The notes below the pieces were generated by a model. That model ran no database searches. It saw only the letters and a list, made by a program, of their open reading frames with translations, and was not told the DNA's origin. The translations under genes were made by a program, and so were the position numbers. A DNA stretch of 9,051 nt, from assembly GCA_947165115.1 (NCBI GenBank), contig CAMUZD010000048.1, positions 1-9,051 on the forward strand, read 5' to 3'. Shown one piece after another: positions 1 through 6,194 of this stretch. Every line of letters starts with the position of its first letter. Position 1 is the stretch's first letter. The DNA is from an uncultured Clostridia bacterium (GTDB lineage: Bacteria; Bacillota; Clostridia; Oscillospirales; Acutalibacteraceae).

Positions 1-449
1 AACATAATCATCGCGACCATAAAGCCCGCGCCGCCGCCGACCGAGTTAATCATTGACTCAGCAAAATTGTAACCGTTGTCAACATTGAGAAGCACAACGC
101 CGAGCACGGCGCAGTTTGTTGTAATCAGCGGCAGATAAATGCCGAGAGCTTCATAGAGCGAGGGGATGAATTTCTTAAGCACTATCTCAACGAACTGGAC
201 AAGCGCGGCGATAACGAGAATAAACACTATCGTCTGCAGGTAATCAAGTCCGTTTGCGACAAGTAAATACTTATTAATCGGGTATGTAACGGCGGTGGCG
301 AGAGCCATAACGAAGATAACCGCAGTGCTCATGCCGACTGCCGTCTTGAGTTTCTTCGATACGCCGAGGAAGGGGCAGATACCGAGAAATTTGCAGAGAA
401 TAAAGTTTTCGGTGAGGATAGCTGTCAGAAAAATACCGGCAAGTTTCAT
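1..449 (-). CDS. rnfA: Rnf complex membrane subunit RnfA (partial, C-terminus off the left edge)
   Basis: This is an integral membrane subunit of the Rnf ferredoxin:NAD+ oxidoreductase, paralogous to RnfE and to NqrD/NqrE of the sodium-pumping NADH:quinone oxidoreductase. The visible 149 residues begin MKLAGIFLTAILTENFILCK and hold several hydrophobic segments. Two conserved cysteines are present: Cys25 (in LGICPFLG) and Cys113 (in TTNCAVLG). In this family the RnfA and RnfE cysteines together hold a [2Fe-2S] cluster in the membrane. The ATG overlaps the rnfE stop codon as ATGA, and an AAGGAGGAG site lies just upstream, so translation is probably coupled. Full-length RnfA is about 190 residues, so roughly 40 are missing, along with the rnfB expected downstream. 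The identification is firm; the gene is cut by the window edge rather than broken. Confidence 0.96.
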   Translation of the reverse strand, partial: MKLAGIFLTAILTENFILCKFLGICPFLGVSKKLKTAVGMSTAVIFVMALATAVTYPINKYLLVANGLDYLQTIVFILVIAALVQFVEIVLKKFIPSLYEALGIYLPLITTNCAVLGVVLLNVDNGYNFAESMINSVGGGAGFMVAMIM

Positions 450-1216
450 ACGGCACTCTCCTCCTTTTCATTCTCTTTTGCAGGTGCGGTTTCGCATTTT
501 TCATCCTTTTTGACAAGCGCACAGGATGCCGCCATCGGGCATGCAGCGCAACCGCTGAGCTCCGCTTTAGGCTTGCCCTGATGCTCGGCGATTCTGTTTG
601 CTGCCGCCATAACAAGACCGAATACAAGGAAACCGCCCGGAGCCATTGTCAGCATTGCTATCGGCTGCTTGAGAAGAGTGAAGCCGGTGAAGCTCGTGAC
701 TCCGAAAAGTTTTGTGAGAGAATCGATACTGTCAAGGAATGTACCTGCACCGAGAATCTCACGGATTGTCGCCATAACTATCAAGGCGAAGGTAAATCCG
801 ATACCCATTCCGAGTCCGTCAAGGAATGAAGCGGGAACGGAATTCTTGCCTGCGAAAGCTTCCGCTCTGCCGAGGATGATGCAGTTGACGACTATCAGAG
901 GAAGATAGACGCCGAGAGCGTCATTGAGCGCGGGGACAAACGCTTTGACAAGCATCTGAACAATTGTAACAAACGAAGCGATAACAACTATATATGCGGG
1001 AATTCTGATTTTGGAAGGAATAACCTTTCTCAGAAGCGAGATAACGACATTGGAACAGACGAGAACGAGAGTCGCCGCAATACCCATGCCTATTGAATTG
1101 GTGACCGATACGGAAACTGCAAGAGTCGGGCAGGTTCCGAGCACAAGGCGCAGAACGGGATTTTCTTTTATCAGGCCCTTGCTGAATTCCTTCGCGAGTG
1201 ATTTATTCTCAGCCAT
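446..1216 (-). CDS. rnfE: Rnf complex membrane subunit RnfE with a Cys-rich C-terminal tail
   Basis: This is the second membrane subunit of the RnfA/RnfE pair, 256 residues. Family signatures include NPVLRLVLGTCPTLAV near the N-terminus and GVYLPLIVVNCIILGRAEAF at about 102-121. Cys29 and Cys112 match the cysteines that ligate the intramembrane [2Fe-2S] cluster shared with RnfA. About six transmembrane segments can be seen up to residue 210. The protein then continues for about 45 residues as a soluble charged tail with Cys223, Cys226, Cys232 and Cys241 (C-x2-C-x5-C-x8-C). Family members are more usually 195-235 residues, so this tail is an extension. The start has a GGAGGTGA site six bases upstream that lies within the end of rnfG, which it overlaps by 8 bp. 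The stop overlaps the rnfA start. The family call is very secure; the role of the tail is unknown. Confidence 0.96.
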   Translation of the reverse strand: MAENKSLAKEFSKGLIKENPVLRLVLGTCPTLAVSVSVTNSIGMGIAATLVLVCSNVVISLLRKVIPSKIRIPAYIVVIASFVTIVQMLVKAFVPALNDALGVYLPLIVVNCIILGRAEAFAGKNSVPASFLDGLGMGIGFTFALIVMATIREILGAGTFLDSIDSLTKLFGVTSFTGFTLLKQPIAMLTMAPGGFLVFGLVMAAANRIAEHQGKPKAELSGCAACPMAASCALVKKDEKCETAPAKENEKEESAV

Positions 1217-1778
1217 TTGCGCTCACCTCCCCTTTGATATTCGAATAACAGATAAGAGCGTTATTGACGGCATCGGTAATGCCGGTGGAAGTTTTTGTAG
1301 CTCCTGAAACGGCATCAATCTGACCGCCCTTGACTTTCAATGCGGCAGAGCCGCTGATTCCGAAGAACTGGCCGAGGAAACTCTCGTTCGTTTTGAGCTT
1401 CATACCGATACTCGGTGTTTCGTCGATTGAAAGGAAGCTGAGCTTCTGAACAGCGCCCGATTTATCAAGGCCGACCATAAGCTTGATTTCGCCGTTGTAT
1501 CCGCCCTTGCCGGATGCTGTAACGGCATAGCCGATAACGTTGCCCGAGGTATCCTTTGCCTCGGCGTAGGAGCAACCGGATTTCGCGTCTTCGGTAATCT
1601 CTCCGAATGAAGCGGCGTCGGGCAGGACCTCCTGCATTGCCTCCTGAGTCTGCAGCTTCTCTATCTCGGCAATTTTAGGAGCGGTGACTCCGTTGGTAAG
1701 GCCGAGCAGAGCGGCGGCGACAAGGCAGATAATGAAAAGAGTGAGGGTCGGAACTACATAATCTTTAATGCTTTTCAT
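1209..1778 (-). CDS. rnfG: Rnf complex flavoprotein subunit RnfG (covalent FMN)
   Basis: RnfG is a membrane-anchored flavoprotein whose globular domain faces outside the cytoplasm and carries electrons within the Rnf complex. The 189 residues start with a short basic stretch and one transmembrane helix (about 8-28), followed by an FMN_bind domain. The FMN acceptor motif DAVSGATKTS is at 155-164; the SGAT threonine, Thr161, is the predicted site of phosphoester-linked FMN added by ApbE. Upstream, the usual ETPGLG-type motif reads ETPSIG (120-125). The ATG overlaps the rnfD stop as ATGA and is preceded by AAGGAGG at a spacing of about 7 bases. The homologue in the Nqr complex is NqrC, but the neighbouring ferredoxin-type RnfC and the gene order show this is Rnf. 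Confidence 0.96.
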   Translation of the reverse strand: MKSIKDYVVPTLTLFIICLVAAALLGLTNGVTAPKIAEIEKLQTQEAMQEVLPDAASFGEITEDAKSGCSYAEAKDTSGNVIGYAVTASGKGGYNGEIKLMVGLDKSGAVQKLSFLSIDETPSIGMKLKTNESFLGQFFGISGSAALKVKGGQIDAVSGATKTSTGITDAVNNALICYSNIKGEVSANG

Positions 1779-2767
1779 GCCTGCGCCTCCTTCTTTTCAG
1801 CTTTTTCCTTTTTGGGTGTGCCGAAAGGTTTCGGAGTTGTAACTCTCTCAATAAGAGGAGTCAGGATATTCATAATGATAATTGAATATGATACGCCTTC
1901 GGGAAGAGAACCGAACAGGCGGATAAGGCAGGTGATAAGTCCGCAGCCGATGCCGAAGATTATCTTGCCCTTTGTGCTTATCGGGCTGGTGGTGTAGTCG
2001 GTCGCCATAAAGATAGCGCCGAGGAAGAGACCGCCGCTCATAAGCTGATACGCGATATATTCCGCGCCCTCGTGCTTTACAAGCATCGCAATCGCGGAAA
2101 TAACGGCTACGGTGCCGATGAATGAAACGGGAATCGCGGGGGAAATAACTTTATTTATAAGCAGATAAAGTCCGCCGAGGATAAGCGCAAGAATGCAGGT
2201 TTCGCCGAGGCAACCGCCCCTGACGCCCATAAACATATCCATAAGCTTCGGCAAATCGTCCGATACAAGCGGGGTTGCTCCCGAGAGAGCGTCAACGCCG
2301 CCGAGATTCATGAAGCCGGCTCTCGGAGCTGTCCATTCACTCATCTTGCTTGAGAATGAGAGCAGCATAAAGATTCTGCCGCCGATTGCGGGGTTGACAA
2401 AATTCTGACCTATACCGCCGAAAAGCTGTTTAACTACAACTATGGCGAAAAGGTCGCCGAGAATAACCATCCAGTAGGGAATTCCCGAGGGAAGATTGAA
2501 TGCGAGCAGAATGCCTGTAATGACAGCGCTCAGATCGCCGATTGTGTTGCTGCGCTTGACTATGAATTTGCGGAATGCCCATTCAAACACGACGCACGAA
2601 ACAACCGAAACCGCCGTGACAACAAGAGCGCGAAGGCCGAATAACACGCCCGAAGCAATAAGTGCAGGAATAAGGGCGATAATGACATCGAGCATTATGC
2701 TTCTTGTAGTCTTGCGGCTTCTCGCATGAGGAGAGGCGCTGACATATAAGTTTTTACCGTTTACCAT
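1775..2767 (-). CDS. rnfD: Rnf complex membrane flavoprotein subunit RnfD (covalent FMN)
   Basis: RnfD is a polytopic membrane subunit of Rnf, homologous to NqrB, thought to take part in ion translocation. It has 330 residues with about nine to ten hydrophobic segments between 26 and 306 and a Lys/Glu-rich cytoplasmic tail (about 318-328). Family motifs include the N-terminal SPHARSRKTTRSIMLDV, GGIGQNFVNPAIGGRIF (117-133), and DALSGATPL (159-167), whose Thr165 is the predicted covalent FMN site facing outside the cytoplasm. MATDYTTSP (254-262) is another conserved block. The ATG follows the rnfC stop directly (TAAATG), with a GAGGAGG site about 11 bases upstream inside the end of rnfC. Two flavinylated subunits in the operon agree with the presence of apbE. 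Confidence 0.96.
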   Translation of the reverse strand: MVNGKNLYVSASPHARSRKTTRSIMLDVIIALIPALIASGVLFGLRALVVTAVSVVSCVVFEWAFRKFIVKRSNTIGDLSAVITGILLAFNLPSGIPYWMVILGDLFAIVVVKQLFGGIGQNFVNPAIGGRIFMLLSFSSKMSEWTAPRAGFMNLGGVDALSGATPLVSDDLPKLMDMFMGVRGGCLGETCILALILGGLYLLINKVISPAIPVSFIGTVAVISAIAMLVKHEGAEYIAYQLMSGGLFLGAIFMATDYTTSPISTKGKIIFGIGCGLITCLIRLFGSLPEGVSYSIIIMNILTPLIERVTTPKPFGTPKKEKAEKKEAQA

Positions 2768-4114
2768 TTATTTTGACGCCTCCTCTCTGAGAATTGTCTT
2801 TGCAAGGCGCATATACTGAACAAGCGGAACACCCGCGGGGCAGGAATAAGCGCAGGAACCGCATTCCATGCAGACATTGACACCGATTCTCTTGAGCGTA
2901 TCGGTATCCTTCGCCTTGGTCGCCCTGACTATATTGGTCGGGGTAAGCGAGAGCGGGCAGGCAGCAGCGCAGGAGCCGCAGCGGATACAATCCGTCTCTT
3001 TCTTTATGAACGCGTCATTTTTATCAAATGCGAGAATAGCGTTATTCTGCTTAAGGACCGGCAGATCCGTGCCGACTATTGCGAGACCCATCATGGGACC
3101 GCCGGTAATGATTTTCGCGGGCTCGGTCTTGAAGCCACCGCAGAAATCTATGATTTCGCCGATATTTGTGCCGATAGGAACCCTGACATTTTTAGGATTC
3201 GCTATTGCAGAGCCGTCAACGGTCAGCGAACGCGAAACGAGCGGCTTTCCGAATTTGAGATATCTCGATAGATATGAAACGGAAGCGACGTTCATAACCA
3301 CGCAACCGACATCCGCGGGAAGCTTTCCCGGCGGGACCTTTCTGCCTGTCGCAGACTGAACCATCATCTTCTCAGCGCCCTGGGGATACTTTGATTTGAG
3401 CACCATGAGCTTGACGGCATCGTCATCGTTATTATCCTTGTCGGCAATATTCTTAAGAACCTTGAACGCCTCGGGTTTGTTATCCTCCGCGGCGATTATG
3501 ACATTTTTGAAGCCGAGAAGCTCCTTGAGAGTATAGACGGCAGAAATTATATTCCACGAATTATCGAGGCACTCGCGGTAGTCAACAGTGATATAGGGCT
3601 CACACTCCGCCGCGTTGACAACGAGAGTGTCGATTCCCTTATCCTGCGGGAAAGCGAGTTTTACGTGAGTCGGGAATCCGGCTCCGCCGAGACCCACAAG
3701 TCCGCTTGCGCGCACGGCTTTAAGCAAATCATCTCTGTTTTCAACCTTCGGGGGCTCTATGCCTTCCCAGAGACGCATCTCGCCGTCGCTCTCGATAGTT
3801 ACGGCTTTTGAAAGCGTGCCGTTCGGCATCTTGACTTCGCCGACCGCCTTGACCGTGCCTGAGACCGAAGCGTGAATCGGCGCGCTGACAAATTTGTCGC
3901 TGTCGCCTATCAGCTGACCTACGGCTACGGTATCGCCGACTTTAACTACCGGCTCGCACGGAGCGCCGATATGCATCTGCATCGGGATTACTACGGTTTC
4001 CGGTGTCGGGATTCTCACCACTTCCATATCAGCGGTATTCTTGTGATGATCGACCTTGACGCCGCCTCTGACTTTCTTTACGGCTGTCAGAACTCCGCCG
4101 GGGACCTTGCTCAT
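2768..4114 (-). CDS. rnfC: Rnf complex NADH/ferredoxin-side subunit RnfC
   Basis: RnfC is the peripheral cytoplasmic subunit that binds NAD(H) and FMN and passes electrons through two [4Fe-4S] clusters. The 448 residues show the order expected for the family. First comes an N-terminal barrel-sandwich domain (about 25-110, biotinyl-lipoyl-like). A Rossmann-like FMN/NADH domain follows, with GLGGAGFPTHVK at 141-152 and AAECEPYITVDYRE at about 168-181. An SLBB-type region lies near 295-350. At the end are two ferredoxin-type clusters, Cys376-379-382-386 and Cys415-418-421-425, both C-x2-C-x2-C-x3-C-P. The ATG has a strong GGGAGGAG site six bases upstream. A gap of about 41 bp separates it from the preceding gene, the largest in the operon. 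The length and motifs are intact. Confidence 0.97.
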   Translation of the reverse strand: MSKVPGGVLTAVKKVRGGVKVDHHKNTADMEVVRIPTPETVVIPMQMHIGAPCEPVVKVGDTVAVGQLIGDSDKFVSAPIHASVSGTVKAVGEVKMPNGTLSKAVTIESDGEMRLWEGIEPPKVENRDDLLKAVRASGLVGLGGAGFPTHVKLAFPQDKGIDTLVVNAAECEPYITVDYRECLDNSWNIISAVYTLKELLGFKNVIIAAEDNKPEAFKVLKNIADKDNNDDDAVKLMVLKSKYPQGAEKMMVQSATGRKVPPGKLPADVGCVVMNVASVSYLSRYLKFGKPLVSRSLTVDGSAIANPKNVRVPIGTNIGEIIDFCGGFKTEPAKIITGGPMMGLAIVGTDLPVLKQNNAILAFDKNDAFIKKETDCIRCGSCAAACPLSLTPTNIVRATKAKDTDTLKRIGVNVCMECGSCAYSCPAGVPLVQYMRLAKTILREEASK

Positions 4115-4120
4115 ATTGAT

Positions 4121-4128
4121 CTCCTCCC
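4121..4128 (-). promoter_or_regulatory. Strong ribosome binding site of rnfC
   Basis: On the minus strand this reads GGGAGGAG, six bases before the rnfC ATG. It fixes the rnfC start and is among the strongest sites in the operon. It lies in the only sizeable gap of the minus-strand gene set, so rnfC can be translated independently of the genes before it. Confidence 0.8.
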
Positions 4129-4155
4129 AAACTTAACTGAATTGCTTCAGAATTA

Positions 4156-4701
4156 TTAACCTTTGTAAAAATACTTTCTCTGCTTTTCGAGTGCGGGCAG
4201 GATGGCTCTGAAAATCAGACCCGTCGCAACGCCTGTCACTATTCCGAAGAGCGCGAGAAACGGTGCGTAATATAATGTTTTGCTGCTGCTCGTAATGAAT
4301 ACGGAAGCGGCAAGCTGACCGAGATTATGGCAGAGAGCGGCAATAACGGAGATGCCTATAATGCCGAGCTTTTCTCTGCAGAATCTCATCAGGATAACAG
4401 TCGCCGCGCAGGCGAGAAGTCCGCCCGAGAGGCTCATGACCGCCGCTGTCGCTCCCCTGGTGATGAATACAAATCCGCTCTTTACAAGCGTGATTATAAA
4501 TGCCTGGGGGGCGCCGACAGAAGACGCGGCAAACATAATGATAATATTTGGTAATCCCGGCTTTGCCCCGGGCGGCATAAACGGAATCGCGGGCAGCAGA
4601 TTCTCGATAAAGCTCAGGGCGAGAGCCTGAGCGCAGAGAATTCCGCCAAGCGCGGTTTTAAGCGCGATATTCTTATTCTTCATATCAGTAGGTGACGGCA
4701 T
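4156..4701 (-). CDS. Gx transporter family membrane protein (Hpre_diP_synt_I family, EetB-like)
   Basis: This is a small polytopic membrane protein of the family once labelled heptaprenyl diphosphate synthase component I and now called Gx transporter. It is hydrophobic throughout, with about five transmembrane segments. The family blocks PPGAKPGLPNI (about residue 43-53), SLSGGLLA (about 91-98) and CHNLGQLA (about 124-131) are present. No prenyl-synthase Asp-rich motif is visible, so the old enzymatic name is not supported. Two starts are possible. The ATG at 4701 has a GGAG four bases upstream and overlaps the previous gene by 17 bp. The ATG at 4683 lies one base after the previous stop and gives the more usual N-terminus MKNKNIALK (175 residues). 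As I recall, relatives sit beside apbE in the Listeria flavin-based electron transfer locus as EetB. The family call is good; the substrate is unknown. Confidence 0.85.
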   Translation of the reverse strand: MPSPTDMKNKNIALKTALGGILCAQALALSFIENLLPAIPFMPPGAKPGLPNIIIMFAASSVGAPQAFIITLVKSGFVFITRGATAAVMSLSGGLLACAATVILMRFCREKLGIIGISVIAALCHNLGQLAASVFITSSSKTLYYAPFLALFGIVTGVATGLIFRAILPALEKQRKYFYKG

Positions 4702-5056
4702 CGAGCTCCGCGCCCGTAACGGTTATAACCGTCTTTTCGGGCAGGCAGACCGCCGTATCTCCCTTCCGATATAATTCGCCCTGTTTCACGCAGAGTTTAT
4801 CGGGGCAGTCCGAATCTTCAAAACGGATTTTTCCGTTTTTCGCAACAATCAGCACATTTTCGGCTCCCTCGGGCCTTATTTCAACGCGGTCGGTGATTTT
4901 TGACAGATCCACGCTCTCTACCGTTTTTCCGTTTACGGAAATTTCGGCGGTAAGCGGGGTATCTCCCATTCTCTGCCAGAGGATGAATGCAACCGCCGCG
5001 AGAGCGACCGCAAGAATAATTATCAAATCGGTTTTTCTGAAAAGTTTATTTTTCAT
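4685..5056 (-). CDS. NusG domain II-containing membrane-anchored protein (EetA-like)
   Basis: This 123-residue protein has one N-terminal transmembrane helix (about 10-28) followed by a single small beta-rich domain of the NusG_II type. The signature is SDCPDKLCVKQG (82-93) followed by AVCLPEK (102-108), giving Cys84, Cys89 and Cys104. It lacks the NGN and KOW parts of real NusG, so it is not a transcription factor. The domain is predicted to lie outside the cytoplasm, where the CPDxxC pair might be redox active or form a disulfide. The start chosen is the ATG at 5056, which overlaps the apbE stop by 11 bp but has no clear ribosome binding site. A TTG at 5089, with a weak AAGAGA upstream, would add 11 residues. 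The gene lies directly between apbE and the Gx gene. The family call is confident; the function is open. Confidence 0.87.
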   Translation of the reverse strand: MKNKLFRKTDLIIILAVALAAVAFILWQRMGDTPLTAEISVNGKTVESVDLSKITDRVEIRPEGAENVLIVAKNGKIRFEDSDCPDKLCVKQGELYRKGDTAVCLPEKTVITVTGAELDAVTY

Positions 5057-6047
5057 CTGCAAAGCTGTATGCGCTGCCGGTGATTTCAATTGAATCTCTT
5101 ATACCTGCACTCGCATAAATTCTGTGATTATTATCTATGAATACCGCTTCGCAGCCGTATTCTTCTGCGAGCCTCATTCCGTCTTCAATTCCGCAGACAA
5201 AGCATGCGGTTGAGAGCGCATCAGATAGAATACCGGTCTGAGAAATGACGGTTACGCTGATGAGAGAATTATCGGCGGGGTAACCTGTTTCGGGATCGAG
5301 GATATGATGATATCTTTTCCCTTCGCTCTCAAAATATCTCTCGTAGCTTCCGGAAGTTGAAACACAGGTCTGAGGAACCGTCAGCACGGCTACGTATCCG
5401 TTTGTGCCCTCAGGATCTTTGATTCCGACAGTAAATTCTCTTTTACCGTAAACAAGAATGCTTCCGCCCGCGGATATAACAGCCTCTCTGACACCGGAAT
5501 TAGCCAGAATACCTTTAACCTCATCGAGCACTATTCCCTTGCCTGCCGAGCCGAAATCGAGAACTGCACCCTGCGGAATAACTATATTACGGTCGTTAAT
5601 TTTAAGCTTGTCTGCGCCCGTCAGCTTCAAAGCGTTTTTCAGTTCATTTTCATCAGGCACAGCCGGATTCTTACCAAAGCCCCACAAATCGCTGACCGCA
5701 CCGAGAGTGAAATCATATCTGCCGCCGCTCTTTTCATAAACGGCGAGCAGACTTTCAAGATATTCTTTAAGTCTTTCGCTCAGGACTCCGCCGTGGTTCT
5801 CATTGAGCGCGTCCACCTCGCTCCCGGCACTCTGACGCGAAAGAATCTCCTTATCCAGGCGCTCCGTCTCCGCCTTTGCTTCACTTATCACGGCATCTGC
5901 GTTTTTGCCGGTTACCTTGAAATTCATGTAGGTATCCATTGCAAAAAAATCCGCGGTCGCAGTCTTGGGAGCACAGGCGAAATATATAACTGCGGCGATG
6001 CCTGCCAGCAGACAAACCGCCGCTGCAATTAACGCTTTCTTATTCAT
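5046..6047 (-). CDS. apbE: FAD:protein FMN transferase (ApbE family)
   Basis: ApbE transfers FMN from FAD onto a Ser/Thr of extracytoplasmic flavoproteins, using Mg2+. Its probable targets here are RnfD Thr165 and RnfG Thr161. From the ATG at 6047 the protein has 333 residues: an N-terminal hydrophobic segment (about 4-24), then the ApbE domain. Family motifs are FAMDTYMNF (35-43), LDFGSAGKGIVLDE (163-176), SAGGSILVYG (192-201), HHILDPETGYPA (247-258) and SDALSTACF (275-283). The C-terminal Asp and Thr of SDALSTA are typical metal and flavin-site residues. The sequence before Cys25 is IYFAC, a poor lipobox, so membrane anchoring may be by the helix. A GTG at 6065 would add six residues but has no ribosome binding site, while the ATG has only a weak GGTG. 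It is the first gene of the operon. Confidence 0.95.
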   Translation of the reverse strand: MNKKALIAAAVCLLAGIAAVIYFACAPKTATADFFAMDTYMNFKVTGKNADAVISEAKAETERLDKEILSRQSAGSEVDALNENHGGVLSERLKEYLESLLAVYEKSGGRYDFTLGAVSDLWGFGKNPAVPDENELKNALKLTGADKLKINDRNIVIPQGAVLDFGSAGKGIVLDEVKGILANSGVREAVISAGGSILVYGKREFTVGIKDPEGTNGYVAVLTVPQTCVSTSGSYERYFESEGKRYHHILDPETGYPADNSLISVTVISQTGILSDALSTACFVCGIEDGMRLAEEYGCEAVFIDNNHRIYASAGIRDSIEITGSAYSFADEK

Positions 6048-6088
6048 AAATACACCAAAAAGCACACAAATATCGATTATATATAGTT

Positions 6089-6117
6089 ATAATACACCTA
6101 TTTTATAAAATAATCAA
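6089..6117 (-). promoter_or_regulatory. Predicted SigA-type promoter of the apbE-rnf operon
   Basis: On the minus strand a -35 box TTGATT (6117-6112) is followed by a 17-base spacer and a -10 box TATTAT (6094-6089). The match to TTGACA/TATAAT is 4/6 and 5/6 with ideal spacing. The start of transcription would fall near 6082, leaving a leader of about 35 bases before the apbE ATG. No other plausible promoter was seen inside the operon, whose genes overlap or nearly abut, so this one probably serves all of them. Confidence 0.65.
6099..6112. promoter_or_regulatory. 14-bp perfect palindrome in the apbE-rnf promoter spacer (possible operator)
   Basis: TATTTTATAAAATA is identical to its reverse complement and sits between the -35 and -10 boxes of the minus-strand promoter, a classic place for a repressor to act. 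It is made almost wholly of A and T in an AT-rich region, so chance is a real alternative. No known regulator is assigned. Confidence 0.3.
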
Positions 6118-6143
6118 TGAAAAATGAAAATTTTTTGTTGATT
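6112..6143. repeat. Inverted repeat joining the two divergent -35 boxes
   Basis: The left arm AATCAATGAAAAA (6112-6124) and the right arm TTTTTTGTTGATT (6131-6143) are inverted copies matching at 11 of 13 positions, with a 6-base centre TGAAAA. The outer six bases of each arm are the -35 boxes of the two divergent promoters. The symmetry may simply reflect two identical -35 hexamers plus A and T runs, or may be one operator that controls both directions. Confidence 0.4.
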
Positions 6144-6165
6144 TTTACGCGGGCAGCCTTATAAT
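6138..6165 (+). promoter_or_regulatory. Predicted SigA-type promoter of the alcohol dehydrogenase gene
   Basis: TTGATT (6138-6143), a 16-base spacer and a perfect TATAAT (6160-6165) form a good vegetative promoter. Transcription would start near 6172, leaving a short leader of about 23 bases that holds the GGAGG site. It is divergent from the apbE-rnf promoter, with the two -35 boxes only 20 bases apart. Confidence 0.7.
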
Positions 6166-6182
6166 AAAAGTTGGATATAAAC

Positions 6183-6187
6183 GGAGG
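6183..6187 (+). promoter_or_regulatory. Ribosome binding site fixing the alcohol dehydrogenase start
   Basis: GGAGG lies seven bases before the ATG at 6195. This spacing decides the start: an upstream in-frame TTG at 6171 would place the site inside the coding region and lies almost on the predicted transcription start. Confidence 0.8.
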
Positions 6188-6194
6188 TGTTTTT

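Noticed and set aside
2754..2990. A 78-residue minus-strand frame with many cysteines near the end of rnfC
   Set aside because: It is an out-of-frame reading of the rnfC iron-sulfur cluster region; the true frame has the canonical ferredoxin motifs.
446..4114. Na+-translocating NADH:quinone reductase (Nqr) instead of Rnf
   Set aside because: RnfC has two ferredoxin-type CxxCxxCxxxCP clusters and the order is C-D-G-E-A; no NqrF or NqrA-type gene is present.
4156..4701. Heptaprenyl diphosphate synthase subunit (old family name)
   Set aside because: The protein is a polytopic membrane protein without Asp-rich prenyl synthase motifs; the name comes from an early annotation and is not backed by anything in the sequence.
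4685..5056. A NusG-like transcription antitermination factor
   Set aside because: Only the NusG_II-type domain is present, behind a transmembrane helix, with no NGN or KOW region; the CPDxxC signature belongs to the membrane-anchored family near flavinylation genes.
4692..5093. A 133-residue open frame on the plus strand opposite the NusG-II gene
   Set aside because: It is antisense to a well-supported gene, has no ribosome binding site or recognisable domain, and is Ser/Thr-rich as reverse-frame shadows often are.
6137..6156. A Rex (NADH-sensing repressor) binding site in the divergent promoter
   Set aside because: One half TTGTTGA resembles the consensus half-site TTGTTAA, but the partner half four bases on does not match TTAACAA.
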